A stretch of 64,000 nucleotides of DNA, taken from contig NZ_JALGYW010000009.1 in NCBI RefSeq assembly GCF_023111095.1, positions 1 through 64,000 on the forward strand, in the 5' to 3' direction. Within the stretch, counting starts at the first letter, position 1. Each line of letters begins with the position of its first letter. This document shows, piece after piece, positions 63,519-64,000 of the stretch. The notes beneath the pieces were generated by a model that saw nothing but the letters and a program-made list of their open reading frames with translations, made no database searches and had not been told where the DNA came from. The translations under genes and the position numbers were made by a program. Source of the DNA: Maribellus sp. YY47. Lineage in GTDB: Bacteria > Bacteroidota > Bacteroidia > Bacteroidales > Prolixibacteraceae.

Positions 63519-64000
63519 ATGCAGAAATTAAAAATCCTCACACTACTGCTCTTTTGTGCCTTTTTGGCAAGGGCACAGGAAGTTACCTTAAGCGGTTATT
63601 TAAAAGATGCCTCCAACGGCGAAGCCCTGATTGGAGCGACCGTTTATATTCCGGAACTGAAACAGGGAACCGCCAGTAATGCCTACGGCTTTTATTCGCT
63701 GACCATTCCGGAAGGAACCTACACCATCCGTGTTTCATTTATCGGGTACCAGCCTGCTGAACAACAACTGGAAGCCAGTGAAAGTATTACACGCGATTTT
63801 TCTCTCTCCGATTTTTCAGAAGAAATCCAGGAAGTTATCGTGCGCGGCGAAGCAGCCGATGCAAATGTGCAACGGGTTGAAATGGGAATGACTACCTTAC
63901 CGGTAAAAACTATTCAAAAGCTGCCGGCTTTTATGGGCGAAGTAGATGTGATCCGGACCATCCAGTTGCTGCCGGGCATTCAAAGCGGCGGCGAAGCCAG
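63519..64000 (+). CDS. TonB-dependent outer-membrane receptor, N-terminal part
   Basis: The gene runs off the window. ATG at 63519 opens a signal peptide (MQKLKILTLLLFCAFLARAQ), then a carboxypeptidase-regulatory-like domain (LSGYLKDASNGEALIGATVY to IGYQPAEQQL) and the start of a plug domain (LPAFMGEVDVIRTIQLLPGI). Such receptors import or sense ligands with TonB energy; the ligand cannot be told from this part. Confidence 0.88.
   Translation, partial: MQKLKILTLLLFCAFLARAQEVTLSGYLKDASNGEALIGATVYIPELKQGTASNAYGFYSLTIPEGTYTIRVSFIGYQPAEQQLEASESITRDFSLSDFSEEIQEVIVRGEAADANVQRVEMGMTTLPVKTIQKLPAFMGEVDVIRTIQLLPGIQSGGEA

Noticed and set aside
1-64000. tRNA or rRNA genes
   Set aside because: None was recognised by eye on either strand; a covariance search would be needed to exclude a divergent one.

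Overview
The window looks like a chromosomal segment of a Bacteroidota bacterium, probably near the marine/anaerobic Marinilabiliales-Prolixibacteraceae (family placement is a guess from gene style). Evidence: TonB/carboxypeptidase-regulatory-like outer-membrane proteins, LytS/LytTR regulators, DUF4230, DUF4369 and DUF6261-type proteins, and TAnnTTTG-type promoter elements.

Left flank (1-20.2 kb), mostly ordinary core genes: the end of xylose isomerase; a MATE exporter behind an outer-membrane beta-barrel protein; a three-gene acyl-CoA (propionyl/acetyl-CoA) carboxylase operon; a dicarboxylate/glutamate symporter; a LytS/LytTR two-component pair; a lipoprotein of the beta-lactamase/S12 fold that has lost its catalytic residues; DUF4230 and DUF4369-like envelope proteins; a 1093-residue hybrid histidine kinase; and a Tat-exported Gfo/Idh/MocA oxidoreductase. 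An IS21-family element (20807-23421) follows.

Centre (about 23.4-47.7 kb), the striking part: an integron-like gene-cassette array. A tyrosine recombinase (46575-47696) sits at one end. To its left are 14 intact modules, nearly all read on the minus strand, each separated by an imperfect-palindrome site of about 125 bp (121-185 bp). Every site begins with AAC and ends with GTT on the plus strand and folds into a stem like an attC site. In all 14 modules the 9-10 bases at the two ends are reverse complements of each other, different from module to module. This is what circular cassettes inserted at G^TT would leave. One cassette (845 bp) is present twice, non-adjacently, with exact cassette boundaries. 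Cargo includes a SPARTA-type pair (TIR-APAZ plus short Argonaute) in the recombinase-proximal cassette, a NACHT NTPase, two DUF4209-like proteins with an R-x4-H motif, a PD-(D/E)xK-like protein, an Imm63-like protein, several lipoproteins and secreted proteins, and one cassette without an ORF. The distal end holds a TrlF-like PHP/ATPase gene truncated by the IS21 element. The recombinase lacks the extra segment typical of IntI and is transcribed in the same direction as the cassettes, so this is not a textbook integron.

Right flank (47.8-64 kb): a decayed DUF6261-like gene; a Na/Ca exchanger; a cold-shock/RNA-remodelling cluster (leader ORF, RhlE helicase, two cold-shock-domain proteins, an RRM protein); a RelA/SpoT-type synthetase; a B12-binding radical SAM gene with an AraC-type regulator; a membrane LytTR regulator; two arsenic-resistance units (arsR-arsC-arsM-acr3, and arsR-arsF-arsG with a ProC-like gene) with visible palindromic operators; and the start of a TonB-dependent receptor.

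All calls come from reading the sequence and recalled family knowledge; no database search was run.
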